NCBI GenBank assembly: GCA_002490465.1
Contig: DKUB01000057.1
Coordinates: 1-50,197, forward strand
Reading direction: 5' to 3'
Source of the DNA: Lachnoclostridium sp. UBA7215
GTDB taxonomy: Bacteria > Bacillota > Clostridia > Lachnospirales > Lachnospiraceae
Length of the DNA stretch: 50,197 bases
This document shows positions 24,090 to 32,443 of the stretch, in pieces. The translations under genes and the position numbers were made by a program. Positions within the stretch are counted from its first letter, which is position 1. Every line of letters starts with the position of its first letter. The notes beneath the pieces are model-generated. The model searched no databases, was not told the origin of the DNA, and saw only the letters and a list, made by a program, of their open reading frames with translations.

Positions 24090-24169
24090 ATAACACACAA
24101 TGACGAGCAAGTTTCGTTTCTAAAATTCTTTAATGCCTGGTGGTAGACTGGGCTATGTTCCGATTTCTA

Positions 24170-24302
24170 ACACTCTTGCTTTCATCCAAAAACAGTAAAC
24201 ACAAGCAGGAGTGTAACGAGAAAGAAAGCATTTCTCGTTGGGACTACCCGGGCGGTATTCCGGACGATTGCTTCTGCAGGCAGAAGGCCCAATGCCATCC
24301 GG
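24170..24302 (+). other. structured 5' leader of the Rpn gene, last stem overlapping the ribosome site
   Basis: Three consecutive stems are visible: ACACTCTTGCTT with AAGCAGGAGTGT (24170-24214, 12 bp with one G-U), AACGAGAAA with TTTCTCGTT (24215-24239, 9 bp), and CCGGA with TCCGG (24260-24302) enclosing CTTCTG/CAGAAG. The last arm ends in the first G residues of the GGGGAGGG site at 24301-24308, so folding could limit translation. Confidence 0.5.
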
Positions 24303-24313
24303 GGAGGGATTTT

Positions 24314-25219
24314 GTGACAAAGGATAAGGAAATTACGAGGAAACGAAACGTAATACGCAATTACAGGGATTCGGTTTTCCGCATGCTCTTTAAGGAGAAG
24401 AAGGAACTGCTGTCCATGTTTAACGCCATCAATGGGACAGACTACAGTAACCCTGACGAATTGGACATCAACACACTGGAGAATGCCATTTACATGGCAA
24501 TGAAGAACGACGTATCCTGTGTACTTAATTTGCAGATGAACCTGTACGAACATCAGTCCACGGTAAACCCCAACATGCCGCTCCGCTATCTGATGTATGT
24601 GGGGACGCTGTATGAAAAGATGGTAGTGCATCAGGATATTTACGCCAGAAAACAGATTTTACTGCCGGCCCCAAAGTTTATTGTGCTGTATCAGGGGGAC
24701 GAGCCGCAGCCGGAGCGTAAGACATTCCGGCTGTCCGATACATTTATGACAGATACCGGGGAAATCAATCTGGAACTGGCGGTTTTGCAACTGAACATCA
24801 ACAGGGGAATGAATTGTGAACTGAAAGAAAACTGCAAACCCCTTTCCGAGTATACCCAGTATGTGGAGCGTGTCAGGGGATATCTTCATAAGATGTCTCC
24901 GGAGGAGGCGGTAGAACGGGCAGTAACCGAGTGCATCAATGAAAATATCCTGCGGGATTTTCTGATAAAAAACCGTGCGGAGGTGACAAAGATGAGTATA
25001 TTTGAATATGATGAGGAACTCCATCGGAGAAGTCTGCTGGAGGAGGGGATGGAGTTAGGCAGAGAGCAGGGCATAGAGTTGGGCATAGAGCGGGGGGTAA
25101 CAAAAACAGCCCTGAAAATGCTGGAAGACGGCAAACTGTCCATGGAAGAGATTGCCGGATATTCCGGGCTTGCCCTGGAAAAGGTAAAAGAACTTAGCAA
25201 AGAACTGCAGATGGTATAA
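24314..25219 (+). CDS. Rpn-family recombination-promoting nuclease / PD-(D/E)XK transposase-like protein
   Basis: The GTG at 24314 is chosen because GGGGAGGG lies six bases upstream; the upstream reading frame covers only structured leader. The 301-residue protein has the Rpn/YhgA pattern: NVIRNYRDSVFRMLFKEKKELL at the start, then ENAIYMAMKNDVSCVLN, the core QMNLYEHQSTVNPNMPLRYL (Glu-x-Gln typical of this PD-(D/E)XK group), LYEKMVVHQDIYARKQ, and a C-terminal ELGREQGIELGIERGV repeat with a helical end. E. coli Rpn proteins are Mg-dependent DNA endonucleases that raise RecA-independent recombination; in Lachnospiraceae such genes are usually multicopy. It is bracketed by identical 44-bp terminators, suggesting it moves or duplicates as a cassette. 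Confidence 0.85.
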   Translation: MTKDKEITRKRNVIRNYRDSVFRMLFKEKKELLSMFNAINGTDYSNPDELDINTLENAIYMAMKNDVSCVLNLQMNLYEHQSTVNPNMPLRYLMYVGTLYEKMVVHQDIYARKQILLPAPKFIVLYQGDEPQPERKTFRLSDTFMTDTGEINLELAVLQLNINRGMNCELKENCKPLSEYTQYVERVRGYLHKMSPEEAVERAVTECINENILRDFLIKNRAEVTKMSIFEYDEELHRRSLLEEGMELGREQGIELGIERGVTKTALKMLEDGKLSMEEIAGYSGLALEKVKELSKELQMV

Positions 25220-25232
25220 AAGGATACAAATA

Positions 25233-25276
25233 AAAAAGAGCAGCGCCATGTTGGAGTAGCAGGGCGTTGCTCTTTT
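25233..25276 (+). terminator. terminator hairpin, 44-bp repeat copy 2
   Basis: This is identical to 23935-23978 and sits 13 bases after the Rpn stop codon. It ends the Rpn transcript ahead of the convergent gene. Confidence 0.8.
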
Positions 25277-25306
25277 GTACAGAGATATGTAACAACTAAG
25301 GGCCGT

Positions 25307-25801
25307 TCATTCGATTGACACATCTCCGCTTTCAATAGTTTCCGAATTTTCCTGGCGTAAATCCCGCAGCATCTCTCCCTTATCATCCCCTTCTTCTTCA
25401 AACAGGGAATCATATTCCTTATGCTTTTCATCCGCATGCAGCATGGCAGCTGCTTTGGCCGCCTGGTACAGACCGGAATCGTATTCCATCAGTTTTTTCT
25501 CATCACTTGGCGGCACTTTATCGCCGTTAGAGATTCGGCGTGATATCTCAATGATTTTTGCCAATTCATTCATTCCTTCACCCGCAGCCTTAGCGGATTC
25601 TTTTGCAGCTTCTAATTGCTGCTGATACATTTCTTTCAGGTTTTCAGAAATCTCAAGAGTAACTCCTCTGCTTTCATCCTCAGAATTTGCGGGAGGTTCC
25701 ATTTTCCTTTTATTATCCGGATTGTCATGTTTTGCCGCTTTCGTTGAAATGGCGCCTGTTTCCTGTGCAATATTGGTTTCTGCTGCTTTCAATACTCTCA
25801 T
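25307..25801 (-). CDS. hypothetical protein, Ala/Glu-rich and probably helical
   Basis: The start at 25801 has GGAGGAGG about nine bases upstream, giving 164 residues that begin MRVLKAAETNIAQETGAIST. There is no signal peptide or membrane segment. The N-terminal third is polar and probably disordered (KHDNPDNKRKMEPPANSEDES). The middle (LKEMYQQQLEAAKESAKAAGEGMNELAKIIEISRRISNGDKV) is a strong helix, possibly a coiled coil. The C-terminus is acidic. I do not recognise a family with known function. It diverges from the phosphoesterase gene and converges with the Rpn gene. Confidence 0.7.
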   Translation of the reverse strand: MRVLKAAETNIAQETGAISTKAAKHDNPDNKRKMEPPANSEDESRGVTLEISENLKEMYQQQLEAAKESAKAAGEGMNELAKIIEISRRISNGDKVPPSDEKKLMEYDSGLYQAAKAAAMLHADEKHKEYDSLFEEEGDDKGEMLRDLRQENSETIESGDVSIE

Positions 25802-25936
25802 AGTTATGGACCTCCTCCGCATCATTGATAATTTTATCATAACAAAACACGGTTGTTTTTTCAATGCTTTTACAGCTTCTATATTCCCAATTTGTCACAA
25901 GTGTGTTATAATCTGTCCAGAGAAGGGGGAAAACAT

Positions 25937-27058
25937 ATGTGGATATTAATAATGCTGGCTATGGCTTTGGCGACAGTCCTATCCATTGTTTATTTGACAT
26001 CTCGTTTTTATAAATTCTTCTTTATAAAGCAGATTGCGGGAGATAAAAAGGTAAAACGTATTTTACTGTCCTTTTTTCCGGTTATTTTGATTTTAGGGAT
26101 CTCCTGGCTTAGTATTGGCATGATGAATGCCATGATAATACTGATTCACCTGATGGTTATCTGGTTTATTTGCGATATAGTAAACTATTTTGTCCGGAAA
26201 AAGTGGAAGAGGGAGTTTAAAAGATACTCTGCGGGAGCATTTGCACTTGGAATAACGCTTGTCTATCTGGGGACAGGCTGGTATCTGGCGCACCAGGTCT
26301 GGAGAACAGTGTATACACTGGAGACCGAAAAAGCAGCAGGAAATCTGCGTATTGTACAGATTGCAGATTCGCATGTCGGGACAACATTTGACGGTGAGGG
26401 TTTTAAGAAACATATTGAGAAGATGCAGGAAGAGGAGCCGGATGTTGTTGTTGTGACCGGAGATTATGTAGATGATGACACATCAAAAGAAGATATGGAG
26501 ACAGCCTGCCAGGCACTTGGCAGCATTAAGACAACCTACGGGGTTTATTTTGCATTTGGCAATCATGATAAAGGCTACTATGGCTCGGAATACCGGGGGT
26601 ACAGCGGGGATGATTTAGTGGCGGAACTGGAAAAAAACGGGGTAACAGTGCTGCAGGATGAAAGTGTCCTGTTATATAACCGGGTTTATATCATTGGAAG
26701 GCAGGACCGTTCAGCGGGCAGCTCCAGAATGGAAATGGATGAGCTGGTAAAAGATCTGGATAAAAGCAAATATATGGTTGTCCTCGATCATCAGCCCCAT
26801 GACTATGACGCACAGGAGGCATCCGGGGTTGACCTTGTATTATCCGGGCATACGCACGGCGGCCAGTTGTTCCCAATTAACTATGTTGGGGAATGGACAA
26901 AGGAAAATGAAAAGACTTATGGACTAATCAAGCGGCAGAATACGAACTTTATTGTGACGTCCGGCATATCAGACTGGGCGATTAAGTTTAAGACCGGGTG
27001 CAAATCCGAGTATGTAGTTGTTGATATTAAAGGGAGCAAGCTCCCTTCCGGGAACTAA
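25937..27058 (+). CDS. membrane-anchored metallophosphoesterase (YkuE/YaeI-like)
   Basis: The ATG at 25937 follows AAGGGGG; the product has 373 residues. The first 120 carry several hydrophobic segments (WILIMLAMALATVLSIVYL, then ILLSFFPVILILGISWLSIG, then a third pair), anchoring the enzyme to the membrane. The catalytic domain has the calcineurin-like set: IADSHVG (Asp144, His146), GDYVDD (about 175-180), GNHDKGYYG, LDHQPHD and SGHTHGGQL. These bind two metal ions. Relatives hydrolyse phosphoesters of lipids or unknown substrates on the outer face. A perfect -10 (TATAAT at 25907-25912) lies upstream but its -35 is poor. The cyclophilin gene follows after 47 bases. Confidence 0.88.
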   Translation: MWILIMLAMALATVLSIVYLTSRFYKFFFIKQIAGDKKVKRILLSFFPVILILGISWLSIGMMNAMIILIHLMVIWFICDIVNYFVRKKWKREFKRYSAGAFALGITLVYLGTGWYLAHQVWRTVYTLETEKAAGNLRIVQIADSHVGTTFDGEGFKKHIEKMQEEEPDVVVVTGDYVDDDTSKEDMETACQALGSIKTTYGVYFAFGNHDKGYYGSEYRGYSGDDLVAELEKNGVTVLQDESVLLYNRVYIIGRQDRSAGSSRMEMDELVKDLDKSKYMVVLDHQPHDYDAQEASGVDLVLSGHTHGGQLFPINYVGEWTKENEKTYGLIKRQNTNFIVTSGISDWAIKFKTGCKSEYVVVDIKGSKLPSGN

Positions 27059-27105
27059 GTTACCACAAAATAGTTCCCAAGTAAAAATATTGGAGGAAAA
27101 AGAAA

Positions 27106-27720
27106 ATGAAAAACAAATTCAGATGGAAAAAGGCAATGGCAATGTTAATGGTTCTGGCACTCGTATTAGTAAGTGTGACAGCCTGCGGAGAAGAAAAGGG
27201 CGATGGTAAAAGCGCTGAGGGCAAGCGGTATGTGGAAATTACGGTGAAGGATTATGGTACTATGAGGGTTGAACTGGATGCTGATGTGGCGCCGATTACT
27301 GTTGAGAATTTTATTTCACTGGCAAAGGATGGATTTTATGATGGTCTGACCTTCCATCGGATAATCAGCGGGTTTATGATACAGGGCGGCGACCCTTCGG
27401 GGAATGGCACCGGGGGTTCGGATAAGACGATTAAGGGAGAATTTTCTTCCAATGGTGTAGAGAATAATCTCTCCCATAAAAGGGGCGTAATTTCCATGGC
27501 GCGTTCCGGAGACCCGGACAGTGCAAGTTCCCAGTTTTTTATTATGCATCAGGATACGCCGTCGCTTGACGGACAGTATGCGGCGTTTGGAAAAGTAACA
27601 GACGGTATTGAGATCGTAGACAAGATTTGTGAAGATACTCCGGTTATTGATAATAATGGAACGGTACAGGATGGAAAACAGCCAATCATAGAAGAAATAA
27701 AAGTACTTGATCTTAATTAA
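27106..27720 (+). CDS. cyclophilin-type peptidyl-prolyl isomerase, lipoprotein
   Basis: This 204-residue protein starts with a lipoprotein signal (MKNKFRWKKAMAMLMVLALV, then VSVTACGEE, with the lipobox Cys near 27). The cyclophilin domain follows (about 40-200) with FHRIISGFMIQGGDPSGNGT, SMARSGDPDSASSQFFIM and FGKVTDGIEIVDKI. The Arg of FHR and the Phe/Gln of SSQFF belong to the proline-isomerase site. It would assist folding of exported proteins, of which this region makes several large ones. GGAGGAAAAAG precedes the ATG. A strong terminator follows. Confidence 0.93.
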   Translation: MKNKFRWKKAMAMLMVLALVLVSVTACGEEKGDGKSAEGKRYVEITVKDYGTMRVELDADVAPITVENFISLAKDGFYDGLTFHRIISGFMIQGGDPSGNGTGGSDKTIKGEFSSNGVENNLSHKRGVISMARSGDPDSASSQFFIMHQDTPSLDGQYAAFGKVTDGIEIVDKICEDTPVIDNNGTVQDGKQPIIEEIKVLDLN

Positions 27721-27755
27721 CAAACGTTGTCACGCTTTGCGAGCTAACGTATTGT

Positions 27756-27799
27756 AAAAACCCCGTACCTCTCTCTGATAGAGAAGGTGCGGGGTTTTT
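27756..27799. terminator. bidirectional terminator between the cyclophilin and GH43 genes
   Basis: AAAAACCCCG (27756-27765) pairs with CGGGGTTTTT (27790-27799), extended by further pairing toward the loop. U-runs exist on both strands, matching the convergent genes. Confidence 0.9.
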
Positions 27800-27806
27800 G
27801 TCCACG

Positions 27807-29876
27807 TTATTTGATTTTAACCTTTTTCTTTTTGCTGTATGCTCCGTATACGGTTCCGTCATCTGTCTTTGCATAGGCACGGATGCGGAAATAATAAGTT
27901 TTTTTACTTGTGAGTTTTTTAATAACCCGTTTTGTTGTTGACGGTTTGGATATTTTGACCTTAATGGATGATTTCATAGAGCTTTTTTTGGAATACTGAA
28001 TCTGGTATCCAGTTGCCTTAGAAATTTTTTTCCAAGAAAGAGCTGCTTTTTTCTTTCCTGCACTAACTTTTAGCGTAGGCTTTTTCAGGGTGATTTTTGT
28101 GTCAGTGCCGTCGTCGTTGCCATCGTCATTATTATTATTGTTATCGTTTGGTGTAATAGTTGGTGTTGGGACAGGCGTCGGTGTTGGCACAGCGGCTGCT
28201 GTTGGTGTCGGCTTTGGTGTCGCTGTCGTCGTTGGTTTTGGAGTTACAGAGGGGGCAGAATTTGATGTACAGGTTCCCCAGAGACTGGTATTATTATTGC
28301 CGATTGCAGTAAAGGTCATTACCTGTTTTGGCGTAGAATTTTCATTGTACTGACGGAAAAATACACCGCGGTAAACCGTGCTGCCAGCAGTAATCGTAAT
28401 ATAATCATAATCTGTCCCGCTTGTCTTGCTCCATTTCCCCGTTATGCTGCCTGTTACCGTGCCGTCTGCGAGAAGCTGAATTTTCTGCGAGTTAATAATG
28501 TTGGCATTTGTGGCAGTGCCGTGGTTAATCATATCGTATGTTCCAATAACTTCCTCGTCTGTATAATGGCTGATTTCCTCGCCGCGGTTTTCATAAACAG
28601 CAGTGACCGGCCAGTTGTCCTCATTCATAAACTGCTTATGAACCCGTACTTCATGGTAATAAATATTGTCAGTAAACCGCTGATGGTAAACCAGATAATG
28701 AGTTCCATCATCATCAATCAATGCTGAATTATGACCGGCAGCGCGGTAGCTGCCTGTCTGTCCACTGAAGTGGTAATTACCAATCAGTTTTATGCCGTAA
28801 CGATCATTGTGGGCGTTGTTCAGGTTTGCGTTTTGTCCCTTTGCGTCAACATATGGTCCGGTAACGTTTTTGGAGCGGAAGAGTCTCATATTATAGCCCC
28901 CATCACCAAGCAGGCCGCCATATGTCTCATATAAATAATAATAGTCGGTTTCTTTATCATAAAGAATATAAGGTCCCTCACCGGATTGGTGGTTGCCGCC
29001 CGCAATGTGGGTTCCAAAATACCGGTCAACAAAGTTTCCGGAGACAGTGTCGGTACTGTCCTTTCCGGGATAGCGGACAGCTCCGGTGCGCTCGTCCAGT
29101 TCCAGTATAAACAGACCGCCGGACCAGGAGCCGTATACCATATGCATTTTGCCGTCTTTGTCAAAAAAGATAGTTGGGTCGATAGCATTTGGGACATTAT
29201 TCGTGTTATAGTCACCATTATCAAAAAACCATCGGTCACTGACTCCTTCTATAACGCCATCCTGAATCAGTTTATTAAAATTCAGATAAGAGTTGTTCCA
29301 CCTGGTATTGCGGGTGCTGTTGCCATCATATTTACCGTTTGTGGTAAAGCCGGAATAGATGACAGTGTTCACATAGCTGTAAGGTCCCTCAACATTTTTT
29401 GAAACGGCATAGCCGATACAGGAACGGCGCCAGGTAGAAGAGGCGCTGTAATAGAGCATGTAGGCGCCCTCTGAGCCGTCCTCCCATGCATAATGGGGAT
29501 TCCAGATCACATCGGGGGCCCAGACGGCCAGATTGCCGCCGCTGCAATCGCCATCGTTATAGCCGGCCCACTGAAAAGATTCGGCCAGGTTGTCTACTAC
29601 TTTTCCGTAAACAGAATCATTTTGCCAGTTTCTTGTGCTGTAGTCGGTGTTCATTTGGCTCCAGTTAATCATATCTGACGATTTTGCATCTGCCAGATGG
29701 GAGCCAAATACATAATATGTGTTATCTGCTTTAATAATCGATGGATCATGGACCCAGACCCGTCTCGGAGCAGCTGACTGGGCTGCACCGGCACCGGATG
29801 CAGGGAGCAGGCAGGCAGCGGCAAGAGCAAATGTCAGCCCGCAGGCAAGAACCCGGCTTAGCGCTTTATGTTTCAT
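27807..29876 (-). CDS. secreted GH43 endo-arabinanase with C-terminal fibronectin type III domain
   Basis: The ATG at 29876 follows AAAGGAGG and gives 689 residues. A signal peptide (about 1-32) leads straight into the GH43 propeller, with Asp44 in VHDPSI, Asp233 in NAIDPTIFF and Glu300 in SGEGPYI as the catalytic trio. GHNSALIDDDGTHYLVYHQR and FMNEDNWPVTAVYENRGEEI mark the following strands and the arabinanase C-terminal sandwich. A Thr/Pro linker (PTTTATPKPTPTAAA) and an acidic spacer lead to one fibronectin III domain (KKAALSWKKISKATGYQIQY). It should cut alpha-1,5-arabinan outside the cell. Unlike the 6905 enzyme it lacks N-terminal Ig modules, so the two may differ in localisation. Confidence 0.92.
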   Translation of the reverse strand: MKHKALSRVLACGLTFALAAACLLPASGAGAAQSAAPRRVWVHDPSIIKADNTYYVFGSHLADAKSSDMINWSQMNTDYSTRNWQNDSVYGKVVDNLAESFQWAGYNDGDCSGGNLAVWAPDVIWNPHYAWEDGSEGAYMLYYSASSTWRRSCIGYAVSKNVEGPYSYVNTVIYSGFTTNGKYDGNSTRNTRWNNSYLNFNKLIQDGVIEGVSDRWFFDNGDYNTNNVPNAIDPTIFFDKDGKMHMVYGSWSGGLFILELDERTGAVRYPGKDSTDTVSGNFVDRYFGTHIAGGNHQSGEGPYILYDKETDYYYLYETYGGLLGDGGYNMRLFRSKNVTGPYVDAKGQNANLNNAHNDRYGIKLIGNYHFSGQTGSYRAAGHNSALIDDDGTHYLVYHQRFTDNIYYHEVRVHKQFMNEDNWPVTAVYENRGEEISHYTDEEVIGTYDMINHGTATNANIINSQKIQLLADGTVTGSITGKWSKTSGTDYDYITITAGSTVYRGVFFRQYNENSTPKQVMTFTAIGNNNTSLWGTCTSNSAPSVTPKPTTTATPKPTPTAAAVPTPTPVPTPTITPNDNNNNNDDGNDDGTDTKITLKKPTLKVSAGKKKAALSWKKISKATGYQIQYSKKSSMKSSIKVKISKPSTTKRVIKKLTSKKTYYFRIRAYAKTDDGTVYGAYSKKKKVKIK

Positions 29877-29921
29877 GATTTGAAAACCTCCTTTAATAAT
29901 ATGTAAATTAATTTTGATTCT

Positions 29922-29927
29922 ATTATA
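29922..29927 (-). promoter_or_regulatory. -10 element of the second GH43 gene
   Basis: A perfect TATAAT is read on the minus strand about 46 bases ahead of the ATG. The -35 at 17 bp spacing is poor, so activation by a regulator is possible. Confidence 0.4.
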
Positions 29928-30001
29928 CTGGATTCCTATGTCAAAGAAAAGCATATTTTTTTGAAAAAAGCAAATGCTAAAGATAAGCTTACGAAAAATG
30001 C

Positions 30002-30030
30002 TTGAAGATACTGAGGCTTTGTGCTATACT
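30002..30030 (+). promoter_or_regulatory. promoter of secDF
   Basis: The -35 TTGAAG (30002-30007) and -10 TATACT (30025-30030) are 17 bp apart. The leader is about 80 bases. Confidence 0.65.
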
Positions 30031-30116
30031 ATAATCTCGAGTAACATTGCAAAGGAGAAGGCTTTAATATTAATGCTTCTTCTGATAAAGTTTTTGAGGA
30101 AAAGGAGACAAGTAGA

Positions 30117-32366
30117 ATGAACAGCAAAGTAAAAGGCATTTTGCAGATTCTGCTGATAGTCGTTCTGATTGCGGCGTTTGCTTTTGTTGCATACAGAGGA
30201 ATCGGTAGTGCCAGACGTGGAAGTGCAGAAAATATCCGTCTTGGACTGGATTTGCAAGGTGGCGTCAGCGTTACATACGAGGCCACAAAGAGTAACCCGA
30301 CAGAGACGGAAATGAAAGATACTGTTTACAAATTGCAAAAGCGTGTGGAGGATGTGAGCACAGAGGCTTCTGTTTATCAGGAGGGCTCAAATCGGATCAC
30401 CGTTGACATTCCTGGTGTCAACAATGCAGCTGAGATTTTGGATAAGCTCGGACAGGCCGGTGCACTCCAATTTATATTATATGCAAACCTGACAGATAAA
30501 GATGGAAAGGCAAACCCCAAAGAGGGTGAAGAAGTCAAGTTTGATGAAAAGGATATCCAGTTAGACGGTTCCATGTTAGCACAGGCGAATGCCGGAACGC
30601 AGCAGGCAGAGGGGACTGGTGCAACGGAGAATGTTGTAAATCTGAAATTTAACGGTAAAGGGACAAAGAAGTTTGCTACAGTGACTGGTGAACATGTGGG
30701 CGAGCAGCTTGCTATTGTTTATGATAACAAGCTTGTGTCTGCTCCGGTACTCCGCAGTGAGATTTCGGACGGGAACTGTGTCATCAGCGGCAGCTTTGAG
30801 AAATTCTCGGAGGCAGAGGAATTAGCGTCCACCCTTCGTATTGGCGCCCTGCCGTTGGAATTGAAAAATATCCATAACAATATAGTAGGCGCTACACTGG
30901 GAAGCGAGGCATTAAAGAGCAGTCTGATTGCCGGGGTGATAGGGCTTATCCTTGTAATCATTTTCATGATGGTGATATACAGGCTGCCGGGTGCTGTTTC
31001 CGCTGTCGCCCTGTTATTTTATATAGGGGCTATGCTTCTTGTGCTGAACGGCCTTAACATTACACTGACCTTGCCGGGTATTGCCGGTATTATACTGAGT
31101 GTTGGTATGGCGGTGGATGCCAACTGTATTATCTTCACCCGTATACGGGAGGAGCTGACTCTTGGCAAGACAGTTTCGCAGGCAATTCAGAATGGGTTTT
31201 CTAAAGCGCTTTCCGCTATTATAGATGGAAACGTGACAACGATTATTGCCGCGGTAGTGTTGTACCTGAAAGGTTCCGGTACAGTAAAGGGTTTTGCGCA
31301 GACATTGGCAATCGGTATCATTTTATCCATGTTTACCGCTATCTTTGTAACCAAACTTTTATTGAAATCCTGTGCGGCTCTCAATTTGACAGATATCAAG
31401 CTTTATGGTTTAAAGAAGGAAAAGAAAGTAATCAACTTTGTTGGAAGCTGGAAAAAATATGTTGGCATCTCCGGCGCAGTTGTTGTTATTTGTATTGCCG
31501 GGCTCATTTTCAATGCATCAAAAGGCGGGGCGATTTTGAACTACAGCCTTGACTTTATCGGAGGGACATCCACTTCAGTTTCCATTCCGGAAAACACTGA
31601 GATTACAGATGCAATGAAGGAAGATGTTGTCGCAATTGTTAAGGAGACTACAAGTTTAAATGGTGAGGTTTCCACTTCTGATGATAAGGGTGTTAAGAAA
31701 ATTACAGTCCGCACGACAGCTCTTACCGAACAGCAGAATGCGGATGTATCAAGCAAGCTTGCTGAAAAATTTAATGTTGAGCAGGGGCAGGTTGAGTCTG
31801 AGACGATTAGTGCTTCTGTCAGCAGTGAAATGAAGACGGACGCAGTTGTCGCTACATTGATAGCAACGATTTGTATGCTGATTTATATATGGATTCGCTT
31901 CCGTCAGCTCTCAACCGGTGTCAGTGCGGTACTGGCGCTTGTGCATGACGTTATTGTTGTATTTACCGTATATGTTGTGGGCAGTGCGTTTATCCAGGTG
32001 GGAAGCACATTTATTGCCTGTATGCTTACCATTGTCGGATATTCCATTAATGATACGATTGTCGTATTTGACCGTATTCGTGAGAACCGGGCAAAAGCAT
32101 CTTCCCGCACACCGTTGGCTGAGATTATTAACAAGAGTATTACAGAGACATTGTCCCGTTCCATTAATACCTCTATTACGACATTTATCATGGTATTCAT
32201 TCTGGCCCTGCTCGGAGTAAGCTCCGTCCGTCAGTTTGCCATTCCGCTTATTGTCGGTATTATTTCGGGATGTTACTCCTCTGTATGTATTGCCTCTCCG
32301 CTGTGGTATTTATTAATGGGACGTGGGAAAAAGGAAAAGAAGGCTGCGACCTACTCTAAAAAGTAA
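30117..32366 (+). CDS. secDF: protein translocase subunit SecDF (fused SecD and SecF)
   Basis: This 749-residue membrane protein joins SecD and SecF in one chain, as in many Firmicutes. The SecD part begins with one helix and LGLDLQGGVSVTYEA, then an extracytoplasmic P1-type region (about 60-255), then five helices with GIAGIILSVGMAVDANCIIF. The SecF part starts near 445 with FVGSWKKYVGISGAVVVICI and carries NYSLDFIGGTSTSVSI and TIVGYSINDTIVVFDRIREN. SecDF uses the proton gradient to help pull exported proteins through SecYEG. The many large secreted proteins in this region would depend on it. AAAAGGAG precedes the ATG. Confidence 0.95.
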   Translation: MNSKVKGILQILLIVVLIAAFAFVAYRGIGSARRGSAENIRLGLDLQGGVSVTYEATKSNPTETEMKDTVYKLQKRVEDVSTEASVYQEGSNRITVDIPGVNNAAEILDKLGQAGALQFILYANLTDKDGKANPKEGEEVKFDEKDIQLDGSMLAQANAGTQQAEGTGATENVVNLKFNGKGTKKFATVTGEHVGEQLAIVYDNKLVSAPVLRSEISDGNCVISGSFEKFSEAEELASTLRIGALPLELKNIHNNIVGATLGSEALKSSLIAGVIGLILVIIFMMVIYRLPGAVSAVALLFYIGAMLLVLNGLNITLTLPGIAGIILSVGMAVDANCIIFTRIREELTLGKTVSQAIQNGFSKALSAIIDGNVTTIIAAVVLYLKGSGTVKGFAQTLAIGIILSMFTAIFVTKLLLKSCAALNLTDIKLYGLKKEKKVINFVGSWKKYVGISGAVVVICIAGLIFNASKGGAILNYSLDFIGGTSTSVSIPENTEITDAMKEDVVAIVKETTSLNGEVSTSDDKGVKKITVRTTALTEQQNADVSSKLAEKFNVEQGQVESETISASVSSEMKTDAVVATLIATICMLIYIWIRFRQLSTGVSAVLALVHDVIVVFTVYVVGSAFIQVGSTFIACMLTIVGYSINDTIVVFDRIRENRAKASSRTPLAEIINKSITETLSRSINTSITTFIMVFILALLGVSSVRQFAIPLIVGIISGCYSSVCIASPLWYLLMGRGKKEKKAATYSKK

Positions 32367-32392
32367 AAAAAAGGGATTATCAACTATATATT

Positions 32393-32419
32393 CAGGCAGA
32401 CATCTTGTATGTCTGCCTG
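32393..32419 (+). other. perfect hairpin after secDF
   Basis: CAGGCAGACAT and ATGTCTGCCTG form an 11-bp perfect stem with a 5-base loop, 26 bases after secDF. No T-run follows and the next start codon is 24 bases on, so it may be an operon-internal or weak terminator structure. Confidence 0.55.
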
Positions 32420-32443
32420 ACGTATACTGGGGGGATTTTGTAC

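Noticed and set aside
24061..24313. Known riboswitch in the Rpn leader
   Set aside because: The stems are clear but no conserved ligand-binding core that I recognise is present, and the gene is not metabolic.
23935..25276. Insertion sequence with terminal inverted repeats
   Set aside because: The flanks are direct repeats of a terminator, with no terminal inverted repeats or target-site duplication seen and no DDE transposase.
27807..29876. Cell-wall anchored protein because of the Thr/Pro linker
   Set aside because: No LPXTG, SLH or membrane anchor follows; the C-terminus is a fibronectin III domain.
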